From Betaproteobacteria bacterium (GTDB lineage Bacteria; Pseudomonadota; Gammaproteobacteria; Burkholderiales; Burkholderiaceae_E), in NCBI GenBank assembly GCA_009925965.1, contig RFPW01000099.1, forward strand, positions 1-7,640: a DNA stretch of 7,640 nt. Direction: 5' to 3'. A program made the translations under genes and the position numbers. Below the pieces are notes generated by a model. It was not told the origin of the DNA and ran no database searches. It worked only from the letters and a program-made list of their open reading frames with translations. Positions 5,487 through 7,640 of the stretch are shown in pieces (the stretch's first letter is position 1; every line of letters starts with the position of its first letter).

Positions 5487-7589
5487 ATGGCCCGCAAGAC
5501 TCCGATTGAGCGCTACCGCAACATCGGCATTTCGGCGCATATCGACGCCGGCAAGACGACGACGACCGAACGCATCCTGTTTTATACCGGCGTGAACCAC
5601 AAGATCGGTGAAGTCCACGATGGCGCCGCCACGATGGACTGGATGGAACAGGAACAGGAACGTGGGATCACGATCACGTCGGCTGCAACGACCTGTTTCT
5701 GGAAGGGAATGGATACGATGCGTCCGGAGCATCGTATCAACATCATTGACACCCCAGGACACGTCGACTTCACGATTGAAGTCGAGCGCTCGATGCGTGT
5801 ACTCGATGGCGCCTGCATGGTGTATTGCGCCGTGGGTGGTGTGCAGCCCCAGTCCGAGACCGTCTGGCGGCAGGCTAACAAGTACGGGGTGCCACGACTC
5901 GCATTTGTGAACAAAATGGACCGCACTGGCGCCAATTTCTTCAAGGTGCATGATCAGATGCGCCTGCGCCTGAAGGCCAACCCGATCCCGATCCAGGTGC
6001 CAATCGGCGCCGAGGAACATTTCAAAGGTGTGGTCGATCTGGTTCGGATGAAGGCCATCCTGTGGGACGAAGCTTCGCAGGGCATGAAGTTCGAGCTTGC
6101 CGAGATTCCGGCCGAATTGATGGATACCTGTGTGGAGTGGCGCGAGAAGATGGTTGAGTCGGCCGCCGAGGCCAACGAAGACCTGATGAACAAGTACCTT
6201 GAAGAAGGTGATCTGTCCGAGGCCGATCTGCGGGTCGCCTTGCGTCAGCGCACAATCGCCGGGGAGATCGTCCCGATGTTGTGTGGCACAGCCTTCAAGA
6301 ACAAGGGCGTTCAGGCCATGCTGGATGCTGTGTTGGATTATCTGCCGAGCCCGATTGACATCCCGCCCGTCAAGGGACTCGATGATCGTGACAACGAAGT
6401 GCGGCGCAAGGCCGATGACGGCGAGAAGTTCGCCGCGCTCGCATTCAAGCTGATGACGGATCCCTTTGTCGGACAGCTGACGTTTATCCGGGTGTACTCG
6501 GGCGTTTTGAGTTCCGGCGATACGGTCTACAACCCCATCAAGGGCAAGAAGGAACGTATTGGCCGACTGCTGCAGATGCACGCCAACCAGCGCGAAGAAA
6601 TCTCTGAGGTGCGTGCGGGCGACATCGCTGCTTGCGTCGGACTGAAAGAAGTGACGACCGGCGAAACGCTGTGTGACCCAGACCATGAAGTCATTCTCGA
6701 GCGGATGATTTTTCCAGAGCCTGTGATTTCCCAGGCGGTCGAGCCCAAGACCAAGGCTGACCAGGAAAAGATGGGAATCGCCTTGCAGCGACTCGCTCGC
6801 GAAGATCCTTCATTTCGGGTGCGTACCGACGAAGAATCGGGTCAGACCATTATTTCTGGGATGGGCGAGTTACACCTCGAGATTCTCGTTGACCGAATGA
6901 AGCGCGAATTCGGCGTTGAGGCGACGGTGGGCAAGCCCCAGGTGGCGTATCGCGAGACCATCCGCGGCCACTGTGACAACGCCGAAGGCAAGTTCGTGCG
7001 CCAGTCCGGTGGTCGGGGTCAATATGGCCACGTCGTCCTCAAAGTCGAGCCCAACGAACAGGGCAAGGGGTTTCAGTTCATTGATGCGATCAAGGGCGGT
7101 GTCGTGCCCCGCGAATACATCCCCGCGGTCCAGAAGGGGGTTGAAGACACGCTGCCTTCGGGAGTCCTTGCGGGCTTCCCGGTGGTCGACGTCAAAGTTA
7201 CGCTGCATTTTGGCTCTTACCATGACGTTGACTCGAACGAAAACGCGTTCAAGATGGCGGGCTCAATGGGTTTCAAGGAGGGCTTGCGTCAATCCAAGCC
7301 GGTCCTGCTCGAACCCATGATGGCGGTGGAAGTCGAGACCCCCGAGGACTACGCCGGCACCGTGATGGGTGATCTTTCGTCCCGGCGCGGCATGGTCCAG
7401 GGCATGGACGACATGGTCGGTGGCGGTAAGGCGATCAAGGCTGAAGTGCCGCTCTCGGAGATGTTTGGATATTCCACCACGCTGCGGTCGCTGACGCAGG
7501 GTCGGGCCACGTACACGATGGAATTCAAGCACTACTCGGAAGCGCCGAAGAACGTCGCCGAGGCGATCATCACCTCGCGCTCGAAGTGA
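5487..7589 (+). CDS. fusA: Translation elongation factor G
   Basis: EF-G is the cytosolic GTPase that drives translocation of tRNA and mRNA and, with ribosome recycling factor, splits the ribosome after termination. The product is 700 residues (704 in E. coli), complete and colinear with the family. GTPase motifs seen: P-loop AHIDAGKTT (17-25), switch I RGITI (59-63), DTPGH (88-92) with the catalytic His92, NKMD (142-145), and GTAFKNKG (267-274) as the G5 region. Domain II carries TDPFVGQLTFIRVYSG. Domain IV shows QSGGRGQYGH (506-515) and HFGSYHDVDS (574-583), the loops that reach the decoding centre. Domain V ends RGRATYTMEF-like and SRSK. No frameshift or missing motif is seen. It is third in the str operon, 144 nt after rpsG, with a leader that is pyrimidine-rich. 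The first 200 residues resemble betaproteobacterial FusA closely, by memory. The paralogue FusB-type fusidic-acid protection protein is excluded by length and domain order. Confidence 0.98.
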   Translation: MARKTPIERYRNIGISAHIDAGKTTTTERILFYTGVNHKIGEVHDGAATMDWMEQEQERGITITSAATTCFWKGMDTMRPEHRINIIDTPGHVDFTIEVERSMRVLDGACMVYCAVGGVQPQSETVWRQANKYGVPRLAFVNKMDRTGANFFKVHDQMRLRLKANPIPIQVPIGAEEHFKGVVDLVRMKAILWDEASQGMKFELAEIPAELMDTCVEWREKMVESAAEANEDLMNKYLEEGDLSEADLRVALRQRTIAGEIVPMLCGTAFKNKGVQAMLDAVLDYLPSPIDIPPVKGLDDRDNEVRRKADDGEKFAALAFKLMTDPFVGQLTFIRVYSGVLSSGDTVYNPIKGKKERIGRLLQMHANQREEISEVRAGDIAACVGLKEVTTGETLCDPDHEVILERMIFPEPVISQAVEPKTKADQEKMGIALQRLAREDPSFRVRTDEESGQTIISGMGELHLEILVDRMKREFGVEATVGKPQVAYRETIRGHCDNAEGKFVRQSGGRGQYGHVVLKVEPNEQGKGFQFIDAIKGGVVPREYIPAVQKGVEDTLPSGVLAGFPVVDVKVTLHFGSYHDVDSNENAFKMAGSMGFKEGLRQSKPVLLEPMMAVEVETPEDYAGTVMGDLSSRRGMVQGMDDMVGGGKAIKAEVPLSEMFGYSTTLRSLTQGRATYTMEFKHYSEAPKNVAEAIITSRSK

Positions 7590-7632
7590 TTCCGAAGAGA
7601 CTCGATTCCAGAACTTTCTAATTTCTGCAAGC

Positions 7633-7637
7633 AGGAG
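7633..7637 (+). promoter_or_regulatory. Shine-Dalgarno of the next gene, probably tuf
   Basis: AGGAG occurs 43 nt after the fusA stop, and the window ends three bases later. A start codon is expected about 3-7 nt past the right edge. In most Proteobacteria fusA is followed by tuf (EF-Tu), so that is the inferred gene, but no coding base of it is visible. The rest of 7590-7640 shows no clear terminator or promoter. Confidence 0.5.
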
Positions 7638-7640
7638 CAA

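Noticed and set aside
5477..5490. EcoRI (GAATTC) and NcoI (CCATGG) sites flanking the fusA start, like a cloning junction
   Set aside because: The spacer upstream and the gene downstream are continuous with a natural str operon. CCATGG is simply an ATG context before Gly/Ala-type codons. Two six-base sites are compatible with chance.
5325..6686. A 453-codon open frame on the minus strand opposite fusA, and others of 324, 269 and 235 codons opposite rpoC (1318-2292, 3373-4182, 2641-3348)
   Set aside because: Long antisense open frames are expected opposite strongly codon-biased GC-rich genes. Their products are rich in His, Arg and Leu, match no family I recognise, and the genes on the + strand are certain.

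Overview
This is a GC-rich window from the conserved transcription/translation core of a proteobacterium. It carries the end of the rpoBC cluster followed by the start of the str operon, all on the + strand: rpoC, rpsL, rpsG, fusA, and then a leader that probably belongs to tuf just beyond the right edge. I judge the source to be a betaproteobacterium. This rests on recalled resemblance, not a search: S12 carries the LQDCPQRRG and VRKVAKVRL-type wording I associate with Burkholderiales/Neisseriales, EF-G opens MARKTPIERYRNIG, and RpoC contains stretches such as MLASNNVLFPSNGEPSIVPSQD. RpoC also has the large trigger-loop insertion typical of Proteobacteria.

Layout. Positions 2-4176 encode RpoC, the beta-prime subunit of RNA polymerase. 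Only about 8 N-terminal codons lie outside the window. The gene is not intact here. At 1364-1369 the reading frame breaks inside the catalytic motif NADFDGD: the third metal-binding Asp and the six residues after it are absent, and the frame shifts by one. Alignment to the family pattern implies a 22-nt deletion. The two halves, 2-1405 and 1369-4176, are otherwise colinear with a full-length RpoC of about 1406 residues. Positions 4177-4304 hold a long near-perfect inverted repeat (4191-4229), a good sigma70-type promoter (TTGACG, 17 bp, TACACT) and a small hairpin just before rpsL. rpsL (S12) is at 4305-4679. A 192-nt spacer with two tandem hairpins follows, then rpsG (S7) at 4872-5342, a 144-nt spacer, and fusA (EF-G) at 5487-7589. 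The last 51 nt end in a Shine-Dalgarno sequence with no start codon in view.

How the genes work together. RpoC joins beta, alpha and omega to form RNA polymerase. S12 and S7 are 30S proteins at the decoding site and in the head. EF-G drives translocation of tRNA and mRNA on the same ribosome. Their joint arrangement ties transcription capacity to translation capacity, and the spacers are where feedback control (S7 binding in E. coli) is known to act.

Apart from the rpoC lesion this is ordinary housekeeping DNA. I see no mobile element, CRISPR array, tRNA, rRNA or novel multi-gene system. The lesion is the one strong anomaly. Because rpoC is normally single-copy and essential, an assembly or sequence error is the likeliest explanation.
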